In this document: positions 10,345-18,739 of the stretch, one piece after another | Layout: each line of letters begins with the position of its first letter | Numbering within the stretch: the first letter of the stretch is position 1 | Source: JAUSIF01 sp963711595 | GTDB taxonomy: Bacteria; Pseudomonadota; Alphaproteobacteria; Rhizobiales; Xanthobacteraceae | Direction of reading: 5' to 3' | Length of the DNA stretch: 64,000 bases | Assembly (NCBI GenBank): GCA_963711595.1 | Contig: CAVQER010000004.1 | Location: 1-64,000, forward strand | Notes under the pieces: generated by a model | Database searches by the model: none | What the model was told of the DNA's origin: nothing | The model's input: the letters and a program-made list of their open reading frames with translations, nothing else | Translations under genes and position numbers: made by a program

Positions 10345-12320
10345 CCGTCACCTGGTATTGGCGTCGCCTGCGAAGGATGGCGCCCTCGGAAGTCGCAGGA
10401 CGCGCGCGCGACGCATTGGTCCGTCGGCTCTGGCGGCGGCGACGCATCGCGCGGGGCACGCCGAAGCCGCTGCGGGTAACGCCTCGCAAGTCCGCGTTCG
10501 TTGGCGCGGTTCCGGCGATCGATCCTGCGAACCTGCCGCGGGACGCGCGGGATCGTTTGCTGTTGGCGGCCGAGGAAGTGCTGAAAGGCCGCTGGTCGGT
10601 ATTCGGATCACCGCACCCCAGCTTCGGCGACGATCCGGATTGGTTCGTGGACGCCCGCAATGGACGCCGTGCGCCGCAGGACGACTACGCTTTTGACATT
10701 CCGCATCGGAATGAAGAGCGCGTCGGCAACATCAAATACATCTGGGAGCCGTCGCGCCACCATCATCTGACGGTACTCGCCGTGGCGTATGCGATCACGG
10801 CGGACGAACGCTACGCTCACCGTGTCGCCAGCCATCTCGAATCGTGGTGGCGGGATAATCCTTTCCTCACCGGTCCGCACTGGATCAGCGGGATCGAAAT
10901 CGGAATCCGCCTGATCTCCTGGATATGGATCCGCCGGTTGATCCATGGTTGGGCCGGGGCCGCCAAGCTCTTCGAGGAAAATCCGCGCTTCCTCGGCCAG
11001 CTCTATGATCATCAGCAGTGGCTCGCGGCCTTGCCGAGCCGCGGCTCATCGGCGAATAACCATCTGATCGCGGAGGCTGCCGGGCAATTCGTGGCAGCCA
11101 GCGCATTCCCAATCTTCGAGGACAGTCGGGCCTGGCAAGCCCACGCGAAGGGTGTGCTGCGCAGCGAAGCGGTGGCGCAGACGTTTCAGAGTGGGCTCAA
11201 TCGCGAGCTCGCCAGCGAGTACCAGGGCTTGGTGCTGGAGTTGTTCCTAGCGGCGGCGGTCGAAGGCGAACTTGGCGGGTCCGCACTTGGACCGGTCGTC
11301 TGGGAACGCATTCGTGCAATGACCGACGCATTGGCGGCGGTTATGGACGCAGCGGGCCAAGCGCCGCGGCAGGGTGATGGCGACGACGCAAGCGGGTTGT
11401 TACTCGATGCCCCGGGATACAATCGGTGGAAGGCTCTGCTTTCGACGGGCCGCGCGCTTTTTGGCGCGCAGCCTTGGTGGCCAGCTCAGTCCGAAAGCGA
11501 TTTGCGAACCCAATTTTGGACGCGTGGGATCAATGTGCCGCAACTGCCGGACACGCGCCCGACCCGCCGTCCCGATTTCTTTGACGACGCAGGCCACGTT
11601 TACTTGCGGGCGAAATCAGGCGAAACGGAAATCTGGTGTCGTTGCGATCACGGGCCGCACGGGTTTCTCAGCATCGCAGCACATGCGCACGCCGACGCGC
11701 TGGCGATCGAACTGCGCGTGAACGACACCGAGGTACTCGCCGAGCCGGGGACCTACTGTTATCACGGCGAGCGTGAGTGGCGGGACTATTTTCGATCGAC
11801 GGTCGGCCACAACACGCTTGAACTGCTCTCACAAGATCAGTCAGTGTCGGGCGGTCCCTTTCTCTGGACCAGCCACGCGCAAAGTAAGCGGATCGATGTC
11901 TCCGGATTGGACGTCGGCGCGCCGTTCGCAACGTGGCGGGCGGAGCACTCGGGATACGTCGAACGCGGCGGACCGGTGCACCAACGCACGGTGACCCTGG
12001 ACCGGAAGAATCGGACGTTCACGATCCGCGATCAGGTTCGCGGCGGCGTCGATCTCGTCCCGGCACGGCTCGCCTTCCACTTCGGGCCACGAGTAAGGTG
12101 CCAACTTGCTTCAAGGTCCGCAAAATTATCATGGCCGGGTGGCGGTGCGCATCTTGCCTTATCAGATGCGCTCGGCTGGTCGCTACATCGCGGCGAGACC
12201 AACCCGCCGCTTGGCTGGTACTCGGATTCATTCGGCAGCAAGGTCCCAGCGTTTACGCTGATCGGTGCGGGCAAGGTGCCAAGCGGGTCGGAGCTTGTTA
12301 CCGAGTTGCAGATCACCTGA
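10341..12320 (+). CDS. Heparinase II/III-like protein (alginate-lyase fold)
   Basis: 659 residues, overlapping the previous stop by four bases (ATGA). The N-terminal half is helical like an alginate-lyase toroid (WLAALPSRGSSANNHLIAEA around 228-247). The C-terminal half holds the heparinase II/III beta-sheet domain with HGPHGFLSIAAHAHADALAI and a downstream GHNTLE motif. The family cleaves uronic-acid polysaccharides by elimination. No signal peptide is evident; the N-terminus is Arg-rich, so cellular location is unclear. In EPS clusters these proteins are thought to act on the nascent polymer or as modifying enzymes. Neighbouring uronic-acid genes support a uronate-containing substrate. Confidence 0.88.
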   Translation: MTVTWYWRRLRRMAPSEVAGRARDALVRRLWRRRRIARGTPKPLRVTPRKSAFVGAVPAIDPANLPRDARDRLLLAAEEVLKGRWSVFGSPHPSFGDDPDWFVDARNGRRAPQDDYAFDIPHRNEERVGNIKYIWEPSRHHHLTVLAVAYAITADERYAHRVASHLESWWRDNPFLTGPHWISGIEIGIRLISWIWIRRLIHGWAGAAKLFEENPRFLGQLYDHQQWLAALPSRGSSANNHLIAEAAGQFVAASAFPIFEDSRAWQAHAKGVLRSEAVAQTFQSGLNRELASEYQGLVLELFLAAAVEGELGGSALGPVVWERIRAMTDALAAVMDAAGQAPRQGDGDDASGLLLDAPGYNRWKALLSTGRALFGAQPWWPAQSESDLRTQFWTRGINVPQLPDTRPTRRPDFFDDAGHVYLRAKSGETEIWCRCDHGPHGFLSIAAHAHADALAIELRVNDTEVLAEPGTYCYHGEREWRDYFRSTVGHNTLELLSQDQSVSGGPFLWTSHAQSKRIDVSGLDVGAPFATWRAEHSGYVERGGPVHQRTVTLDRKNRTFTIRDQVRGGVDLVPARLAFHFGPRVRCQLASRSAKLSWPGGGAHLALSDALGWSLHRGETNPPLGWYSDSFGSKVPAFTLIGAGKVPSGSELVTELQIT

Positions 12321-12365
12321 TGTTGCGTGGATGTGATGCTCGCACCGAACCAGAGTGACCCCGGC

Positions 12366-13590
12366 ATGCGACGCGTGCTGATCATTGAAGAGAATCTTCC
12401 GGTGCCGTTCGACCGGCGCGTCTGGTCGGAAGCGACGACGCTACGGCACGCTGGTTACTTGGTCTCGGTCATCTGTCCCAAGGGACGCGGATTTGAGGCT
12501 GCGGAAGAGACGATCGATGGCATCCACGTTTACCGCCATAGCTTGCCGCTGGAGGCGCGCGGCCCGGCGGCATACCTCATCGAATACTCGGCTGCGCTGT
12601 TCTGGGAGTTCGTACTGTCGCTGAAGGTTGCGCGCCGGCACGGATTCGATGTCATTCACGCATGCAATCCGCCGGATCTGATTTTCCTGATCGGAGCCGT
12701 GTTTAAATTGTTCGGCGGCAAGAGTTTTCTATTCGATCAGCACGATGCGAATCCGGAGTTCTTTGAATCGAAGTTTCTCCGGCGCGGGCTCTTTTGGAGA
12801 TTGCTGCTGCTTGCCGAGCGCTTGACCTTCAAGCTTGCCGACGTCTCGATTGCCACGAACGAGTTCCTATCGCCGAATTGCAATCGAGCGCGGCCGCATG
12901 CCGCCAGACCGGGTATTCGTCGTGCGCTCAGGTCCCGACATCGAACGTGTGAAGGCGCTTCCGCCGGATTCCGCCTGGCGCAACGGGCGTAAGTACGTGG
13001 TGGGGTATGTGGGCGTGATCAGCCAATCGGAAGGGCTCGACCTGCTGCTGGCCTCGGTCGAATACATCGTCCGCAAGCGCGGCAGAACGGACATTCAGTT
13101 CGTTCTAGTCGGCGGCGGCCCCGAATGGGAAGCCATTAATCAGTTATGCAAGAAAATGGGCCTGCAGGAATTTGTCACGCTAACAGGAAGGGTAGACGAC
13201 AAGACGCTTTTCACGGTCCTGTCGACCTCCGATGTCTGCGTGAATTCGGACCGCGCCACTACAATGAACGACATCTCGACCATGAACAAAATCATGGAAT
13301 ATATGGCGGTCGGAAAGCCGATCGTTCAGTTCGACGTGACCGAGGGACGCTATTCCGCGCAGGAATCCTCGCTCTATGCCAGGGCGAACGACCCAGTCGA
13401 TTTTGCGGACAAGATCCTCGAACTGCTCAACGACCCCGAGCGCCGCGCCCGCATGGGTGAGTTCGGGAAACGGCGCGTGCATGACGTGCTTGCCTGGCAC
13501 AAAGAGCAACCGAAGCTGCTCCTCGCCTACGAAAAGTTATTCGAACTGCGCGGCAACCGTGCGCCAGCCAAGACAAAGGACACGGTATGA
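12366..13590 (+). pseudogene. GT4 family glycosyltransferase, one-base frameshift
   Basis: The N-terminal part (RRVLIIEENLPVPFDRRVW) and the C-terminal part are both typical of GT4 transferases; the latter includes YVVGYVGVISQSEGLDLLL and IMEYMAVGKPIVQFD with the donor-binding Glu. They are in different frames. An extra T near 12864-12865 separates SIATNE from SYRRIAIERGRMPPDRVF. Corrected length is about 407 residues and the raw length is 1 modulo 3. The start at 12366 is chosen because family members begin MRRVLxxxEN; ATG 12336 is an alternative. It overlaps the next gene by ATGA, so it belongs to the same operon. It would add a sugar to the EPS repeat unit on the cytoplasmic side. Confidence 0.82.
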
Positions 13591-14900
13591 AGATCAGCGT
13601 GTTCGGCCTCGGTTACGTGGGAAGCGTTTGCGCCGCTTGCCTTGCTGACCGCGGTCATTCGGTCGTGGGCGTCGACAGCGCCGAGTCGAAGGTCGATCTA
13701 ATCCGTGCCGGTCAGGCGCCGATCGTGGAGCCGGAGATTGGCGAACTGGTTCAAAAAACGGTCAAGAAAGGTCAACTGACGGCTACGGGCGATTCCGCTT
13801 CGGCTGTGGCGGCTACCGACATGTCGATCATTTGCGTGGGCACTCCTAGCCAACCGAACGGATCGCTGGGACTGTCTGCGATCGACACGGTTTCGAAGGA
13901 GATCGGGAAGGCGATCGGCGCGAAGAACGCGCGGCACGAGGTGGTCGTCCGATCGACGATCGTCCCCGGCACGACCCGCGAATTCATCGTACCGAGGCTC
14001 GCGGAAGCGTCCGGGAAGACGCCAGGCAAGGACTTCGGCGTCGCGTTCAATCCGGAATTCCTGCGCGAGGGGTCCTCAGTGAGCGACTTCAAGAAGCCGG
14101 CGAAAACCGTGGTGGGGAGCTTGGATGACACCGGAACGGCCGCGGTGATGTCACTCTATGCCGATCTGCCCGGCGCGAAGATCTCGACCAGCATCGAAAT
14201 CGCCGAGATGGTCAAGTATGTCGACAACACCTGGCATGCATTGAAGGTCGCCTTCGGCAACGAGATCGGAATGCTCGGCAAGGCACTGAACATTAACAGT
14301 CACGAAGTCATGGACATCTTCTTCGAGGATAAGCGCCTGAATATCTCGCCGGCGTATTTGCGACCGGGATTTGCCTTCGGGGGTTCGTGCTTGCCGAAGG
14401 ATCTGCGAGCGCTGACGTACCTCGCGCGCAAACTCGACCTGTCCCTGCCGGTCATAAATCACATTCTCGACAGCAACCGCATGTTGGTGGAACGCGGCGC
14501 CGAATGGATTTTAAGTCAGTCCAAGAAGCGCATCGCGATTCTCGGGATCAGCTTCAAGTCCGGCACCGATGACATGCGCGAGAGTCCATTTGTCGAGCTC
14601 GCAGAACGTCTCATCGGAAAAGGGTGTCAAATTCGCATCTACGACCCGAACGTGCAGCTCGCGCGACTTGTCGGGACCAACAAGGAATTTCTCACGCGTG
14701 TCATCCCGCACATCGCGGATTTGATGGTGCCGAACGTATCGGACGCGATCGCTTGGGCGGACGTGATCGTCGTGTCGACGCCCGAGCCGGCCTACAAAGC
14801 CGGACTTCTCGCTGCGCGACCAGATCAGATCATCCTTGATTTTGCCAACCTGAAACTCCCTGAAGGAATTCCTGCCAAGTCCCAAGGCTTCCTTTGGTAG
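13587..14900 (+). CDS. GDP-mannose 6-dehydrogenase / nucleotide-sugar dehydrogenase (AlgD-like)
   Basis: 437 residues, the length of AlgD. The N-terminal NAD-binding fold is MKISVFGLGYVGSVCAACLA. The catalytic motif PGFAFGGSCLPKDLRALTYL (about 259-278) carries the nucleophilic Cys, and its PGFAFGGSCLPKD form is that of GDP-mannose dehydrogenases rather than UDP-glucose ones. It would oxidise GDP-mannose to GDP-mannuronate by two NAD-dependent steps in the cytoplasm. ATGA overlap with the preceding transferase. Together with the AsnB-like and heparinase-like genes it points to a uronic-acid-containing polymer. A UDP-GlcNAc or UDP-glucose substrate cannot be excluded from sequence alone. Confidence 0.85.
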   Translation: MKISVFGLGYVGSVCAACLADRGHSVVGVDSAESKVDLIRAGQAPIVEPEIGELVQKTVKKGQLTATGDSASAVAATDMSIICVGTPSQPNGSLGLSAIDTVSKEIGKAIGAKNARHEVVVRSTIVPGTTREFIVPRLAEASGKTPGKDFGVAFNPEFLREGSSVSDFKKPAKTVVGSLDDTGTAAVMSLYADLPGAKISTSIEIAEMVKYVDNTWHALKVAFGNEIGMLGKALNINSHEVMDIFFEDKRLNISPAYLRPGFAFGGSCLPKDLRALTYLARKLDLSLPVINHILDSNRMLVERGAEWILSQSKKRIAILGISFKSGTDDMRESPFVELAERLIGKGCQIRIYDPNVQLARLVGTNKEFLTRVIPHIADLMVPNVSDAIAWADVIVVSTPEPAYKAGLLAARPDQIILDFANLKLPEGIPAKSQGFLW

Positions 14901-14902
14901 CA

Positions 14903-16144
14903 ATGAAGATTTTGCTTTCGGCGTTTTCGTGCGAGCCCGGCCGGGGCTCCGAACCGGGAAAATCTTGGAACTGGGCCTACGAGTTGGCGCGGGCGGGTCA
15001 CGAGGTGTGGGTACTAACCTCGACCAACGGCAAGCCTGCGATCGATGCTTATCTTGCGGCGACGCCCGTCCCGGGACTGAATTTCTGCTATCTCGCTCGG
15101 CCGTATCTTCCCGCCTTCACGGAACCATTCCGCGCCCTCCTTCAGCATATGCGCTGGCAGTGGCAGGCACTATCGATCGCCCGCGATCTCGACCGCAAAA
15201 TCAATTTCGACATCGTGCATCACATTTCCTTTGGGAGCCTTCATCTCGGCTCGCACATGTGGCGACTTGGCAAGCCGTTCGTGTTCGGACCGGTCGGGGG
15301 AGGGCAGATCGCCCCACGCGGATTTCGCCGTTACTTTCGCGGCGGGTGGGCGGCGGAGTTGGTCCGGTCGTTCGTGGTCCGTTACTTTACGGGAATACTG
15401 TTCGCCGCCAGAAGCACCGTGGCAAAAGCCGATCTCGTGTTGGTCGTCAATCAAGAAACGCGCGACTGGGTCGAGCGGCTCGGAGGCAGGCGCGTCGAGT
15501 ACATGGCGACCGGCGGAATCCCGCGGTCACTTCTTGTCGATCCTTCCAAACGACGCCGCGAGGACGGGAGCTGTCTCCGAATCCTGTGGGTTGGACGGCT
15601 GCTCCCACGCAAGGCCGTCCTGCTTGCACTCGAAGCCCTCGCACGGATCGATCGCAACGTCAGCTTTCGATGCACAATACTCGGCGACGGCCGACAAGGC
15701 CGCTATGTGCCGCAATGGATCGAGTCGCTGGGTCTTGCCGACCGCGTAGAATGGCGAGGACAAGTGTCATGGAATGAAGCCATCGAGGCCTACCGGAATC
15801 ACGATGTTTTTCTCTTCACCACGCTGAGAGAGACGGAGGGTTTGCAACTCCTCGAAGCAATGGCGGGAGGCGCAGCAATCGTGACGCTTGATCACCACGG
15901 CCCGCGAATGGCGGTTCCCGACGCTGTTGGGATCAAAGTCCCGGTGACGACACCGAGGGATACTGCCGCCGCGCTGGCCGGCGCTCTCGAAAGACTCGCC
16001 CGTGAACCGGCGAGGGTCGATGCGATGAGTGTGGCCGGAATGAAGTGGGCGGCGGAGAATACCTGGGACAAGAAGGCCGCGCGCGCCCTTAGGCTCTACC
16101 CAAACGCAATGGGTAATGTCCGAAAGGCACCGGCCAAGTCTTGA
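14903..16144 (+). CDS. GT4 family glycosyltransferase
   Basis: 413 residues from ATG 14903, two bases after the previous stop; an in-frame TTG nine bases earlier is less likely. The N-terminal donor region is MKILLSAFSCEPGRGSEPG. The C-terminal Rossmann fold has RILWVGRLLPRKAVLLALEA and the family's E-x7-E-like element ETEGLQLLEAMAGGAAIVT. The motif FGPVGGGQ is typical of a GT4 subgroup of EPS loci. It likely extends the repeat unit on the lipid carrier at the inner membrane. Acceptor and donor are unknown. Last gene of the run that begins at asnB. Confidence 0.85.
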   Translation: MKILLSAFSCEPGRGSEPGKSWNWAYELARAGHEVWVLTSTNGKPAIDAYLAATPVPGLNFCYLARPYLPAFTEPFRALLQHMRWQWQALSIARDLDRKINFDIVHHISFGSLHLGSHMWRLGKPFVFGPVGGGQIAPRGFRRYFRGGWAAELVRSFVVRYFTGILFAARSTVAKADLVLVVNQETRDWVERLGGRRVEYMATGGIPRSLLVDPSKRRREDGSCLRILWVGRLLPRKAVLLALEALARIDRNVSFRCTILGDGRQGRYVPQWIESLGLADRVEWRGQVSWNEAIEAYRNHDVFLFTTLRETEGLQLLEAMAGGAAIVTLDHHGPRMAVPDAVGIKVPVTTPRDTAAALAGALERLAREPARVDAMSVAGMKWAAENTWDKKAARALRLYPNAMGNVRKAPAKS

Positions 16145-16469
16145 GACCACGCGAATCGCGTGTCTCGCCCGCCACGAGCGCGTCGAAATAACCGCGGGCC
16201 TGTGTGGAATTTTCGCCATGCGTACGCCTAATTTCCTCAACAGGCACGCTTGAGCGCGACGCCCCGTAAAGGGAATGCAGTGAGTGCCCCCGGAGGTATT
16301 GCGAGACAGGGGCGCGCCGAAAAAAGCAGTTGCGTTGGGGCGCTTCAACTTGTGGCGCAGATGTCACAGCATGCGCCAAATGTCCGAAAAATCGGGATAA
16401 GTCGCGCCAGATCGGTTGTCGGCGCTCTGCCGGCTCGTTTACGTTCGGTTCGAGTTGGAGAGGCCGGGG
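16145..16469. other. Intergenic region before the OPX gene
   Basis: 325 bases without a gene. A short hairpin CACGCG/CGCGTG follows the transferase stop. A dyad TGGCGCA-N12-TGCGCCA lies at 16353-16378, and GGAG before the OPX start at 16457-16460. Nothing else was recognised. Confidence 0.5.
16353..16378. promoter_or_regulatory. Inverted repeat TGGCGCA-N12-TGCGCCA upstream of the OPX gene
   Basis: Perfect 7-bp arms separated by 12 bases, ending about 92 bases before the OPX start. The layout would suit a dimeric regulator, but no regulator family is identified. Confidence 0.35.
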
Positions 16470-17690
16470 ATGATCTGGAAGCGCTGGATCTCGCAGTGCT
16501 CGTCTGCCCTTATTGTGGCCGCCGGCCTCGCGGCATGCACAAATTTGCCTGCGTCCGGTCCTTATCCCATTGCCAACGAAATAGGGGCCACGACGAAGCT
16601 CGCGAGCCATCCGGGCGTTTCTCAGCTCGAGTATGCGCTGGTCGATCTAAGCTCCACCGTACTGCAGTACGCCGGACATGCAGGACCAACATCCCTCTAT
16701 AGGAGCTTTGGCACCGGAAGGCGTGGTCCTGCGCCGGAGTTGCTCGTTGGCATCGGCGACCGGATTCAGGTCACCATTTTCGAGGCCGCCGCGGGCGGAT
16801 TGTTCATTCCAACGGACGCCGGCAGCCGTCCCGGAAACTTTATTACGCTGCCTCCTCAGTCCGTCGATAACAAGGGTTTCATCACGGTTCCCTACGCCGG
16901 CAATATTCGCGCGAATCAGCGCTCGATCCCGGACATTCAGCGAGAAATCGAACAGCGGCTGGCCGTACGCGCAATTGAGCCGCAGGTCGTCGTTACGTCG
17001 GTCGAACAGCGCGCCTCCGACGTCACCATTGTTGGCGATGTGAACCTAACCAATAAGCTGCCGATCAGTCCTTCAGGCGAGCGCGTGCTCGATGTGATCT
17101 CGCGAGCGGGCGGCCTCAGGTTTCCTGGCTACGATACGTTCGTTACCCTGAGCCGGGGCGGCCGGAACGTCACGATCTATTTCAATACCTTGACCCGCAA
17201 CCCGCAGGAGAATGTCTTCGTTCTTCCTGGCGATACGCTTTACGTCTATCGCGACCAGCGGACGTTCCTCGCATTCGGTGCGTCCGGGCTGAACGGCCAG
17301 TTCAATTTCGATCAGGAACGGGTTTCGTGGGCCGAGGGTGTTGCGAAGGCGGGCGGTCTCTTAGACAACCGTGCCGATCCACGTCAGGTCCTTCTGTACC
17401 GGCTGGAGGACCGCGCGGCGCTCGAAAAGATCGGCGTCAATTTGAGTAAATTCGATCCGCAATCGACCGCGATCCCAACAATCTATCGGGCCAATCTGCG
17501 GGATTCGTCGAGTTTCTTCCTCGCGCAGACCTTCCAAATGCGGAACAAGGACATCCTGTACGTCTCCAATTCCGACTCGGTTGAGTTGCTCAAATTCCTG
17601 ACTGTGATCGATGCCGTCTCCGGCACGGTCGGCGGCGTCGCGGTAGACGCAGCCGCTGTTAAGTTCTTGATCCGCGGCAACAACAACTAG
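16470..17690 (+). CDS. Outer-membrane polysaccharide export lipoprotein (OPX/Wza family)
   Basis: 406 residues from ATG 16470 with GGAG upstream. The N-terminus is a lipoprotein signal (SALIVAAGLAAC), with the lipidated Cys in the LAAC box. The polysaccharide export domain follows (LLVGIGDRIQVTIFEAA, about 86-102) and then the conserved FITVPYAGNIRA element. Two SLBB-like beta-grasp units come next (VTIVGDVN; FLAFGASGLNGQFNF). It would form the export channel for the polymer across the outer membrane, working with the Wzc-type protein encoded at 18740. The C-terminus lacks a long amphipathic helix that could be clearly recognised. Confidence 0.9.
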   Translation: MIWKRWISQCSSALIVAAGLAACTNLPASGPYPIANEIGATTKLASHPGVSQLEYALVDLSSTVLQYAGHAGPTSLYRSFGTGRRGPAPELLVGIGDRIQVTIFEAAAGGLFIPTDAGSRPGNFITLPPQSVDNKGFITVPYAGNIRANQRSIPDIQREIEQRLAVRAIEPQVVVTSVEQRASDVTIVGDVNLTNKLPISPSGERVLDVISRAGGLRFPGYDTFVTLSRGGRNVTIYFNTLTRNPQENVFVLPGDTLYVYRDQRTFLAFGASGLNGQFNFDQERVSWAEGVAKAGGLLDNRADPRQVLLYRLEDRAALEKIGVNLSKFDPQSTAIPTIYRANLRDSSSFFLAQTFQMRNKDILYVSNSDSVELLKFLTVIDAVSGTVGGVAVDAAAVKFLIRGNNN

Positions 17691-17766
17691 CATTGCACGT
17701 TGCCCTGCTGAGAAAGACCCATCCGGCGGGCACTTCTGCCTTAACCACGCGCTTGATTTGGCTTGT

Positions 17767-17779
17767 CGGGGGTCCCCCG
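17767..17779. promoter_or_regulatory. Palindrome CGGGGGTCCCCCG, copy 1
   Basis: A 13-bp perfect palindrome about 47 bases upstream of the secreted-protein start at 17826. The 11-bp core GGGGGTCCCCC recurs at 37011-37021 and 40625-40635, each time in a promoter region. Its function is unknown. Confidence 0.45.
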
Positions 17780-17825
17780 GGGAGGTACTATTTTGATCAA
17801 CTAGCGTTGAGAGTTGAGAGATGTG

Positions 17826-18632
17826 ATGCGTGCCTATGTTATTTCGCGCAGCGGGGTGAGCGCGTTCGTATTTGCGCTTCTCGTTGCCGTCGCTTTTGCG
17901 GCCGCGGCGCCCGCATTGGCACAGACGGGTGGAGTGTCGTGTTTCCGTTCGCCCGCGAAATTGCCCGACAGCGCAGTCGCGAAGTTCATGGCCAATCCGG
18001 CAGGCTTGCTCGCCGAGCATCCGCAGGGCGGACCGACGCTCATTAGCGCAGCTCGAACGCTCGCAGGGTCGGACGTTCGGACCGTTGATGCACTTATCGA
18101 ACTCGCGCGGAACGCCTCGCCGGAACGCAAGGCGGATATCGCAGCCGCTCTGGCAGAAACTTCCGCGATCTGCGTCTGGACGCGGCCGGATATCGCGCAG
18201 CTGATTAAGGAGAAAATTGCCGCAGCCGGTGATGCGCCGCTGTCGACCGCCTTTCACGAGGTACTTCGCGCGAGCGGAACGCAAGCGCTCGGCGGTTCGG
18301 GCGGCCCGGCTAGGGACATTCTCCCTGTTGGCCGTCCCGCTATTGGCGCTGCTGCAAGCGAACCAACCACAGCGCCTCAGGCAGGTGCGCTTGACGGGCC
18401 GTCGCTCGGTCGTCGCGGCGTCGTCATCGGCGGCTCTGCGGACGGCAGCACTACGAACGGCACCGGCGTTAGTACGGGCGGCGGCGTCAGCGTAACCGGT
18501 ACTTCGGGGGGCGCCAGCGTAAGCAGCGCCGGCGCTGCAACAAGCGGCGGGGACGGTCGTAGCAATGGCGGCGCTCTCAACCGCGCCACCAGGTTCAACA
18601 GCAATATTCGACCAAGTCAGACGACCCCTTAA
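17826..18632 (+). CDS. Secreted protein of unknown function with Gly/Ser/Thr-rich C-terminus
   Basis: 268 residues from ATG 17826; TTG 17814 and GTG 17823 are in-frame alternatives. A signal peptide ends at APALAQ (about residue 33), so the product is periplasmic or secreted. Residues 35-150 form a helical region with one Cys at each end (SCFRSP; ICVWTRPD). The last 80 residues are low-complexity, rich in Gly, Ser and Thr, without regular repeats. It lies between the OPX and Wzc genes, so a role in assembly or export of the polymer is plausible, but no domain was recognised. Confidence 0.75.
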   Translation: MRAYVISRSGVSAFVFALLVAVAFAAAAPALAQTGGVSCFRSPAKLPDSAVAKFMANPAGLLAEHPQGGPTLISAARTLAGSDVRTVDALIELARNASPERKADIAAALAETSAICVWTRPDIAQLIKEKIAAAGDAPLSTAFHEVLRASGTQALGGSGGPARDILPVGRPAIGAAASEPTTAPQAGALDGPSLGRRGVVIGGSADGSTTNGTGVSTGGGVSVTGTSGGASVSSAGAATSGGDGRSNGGALNRATRFNSNIRPSQTTP

Positions 18633-18739
18633 GCCCGACAATGCAGTAGGCGGGAATTCCTGCTCAATCACTCAAGAGGGTTAGCAGGCAGAGGGATCGA
18701 CGATCGTAATATTGCGGTCGCGATTAGTTGAGTTGGGAA

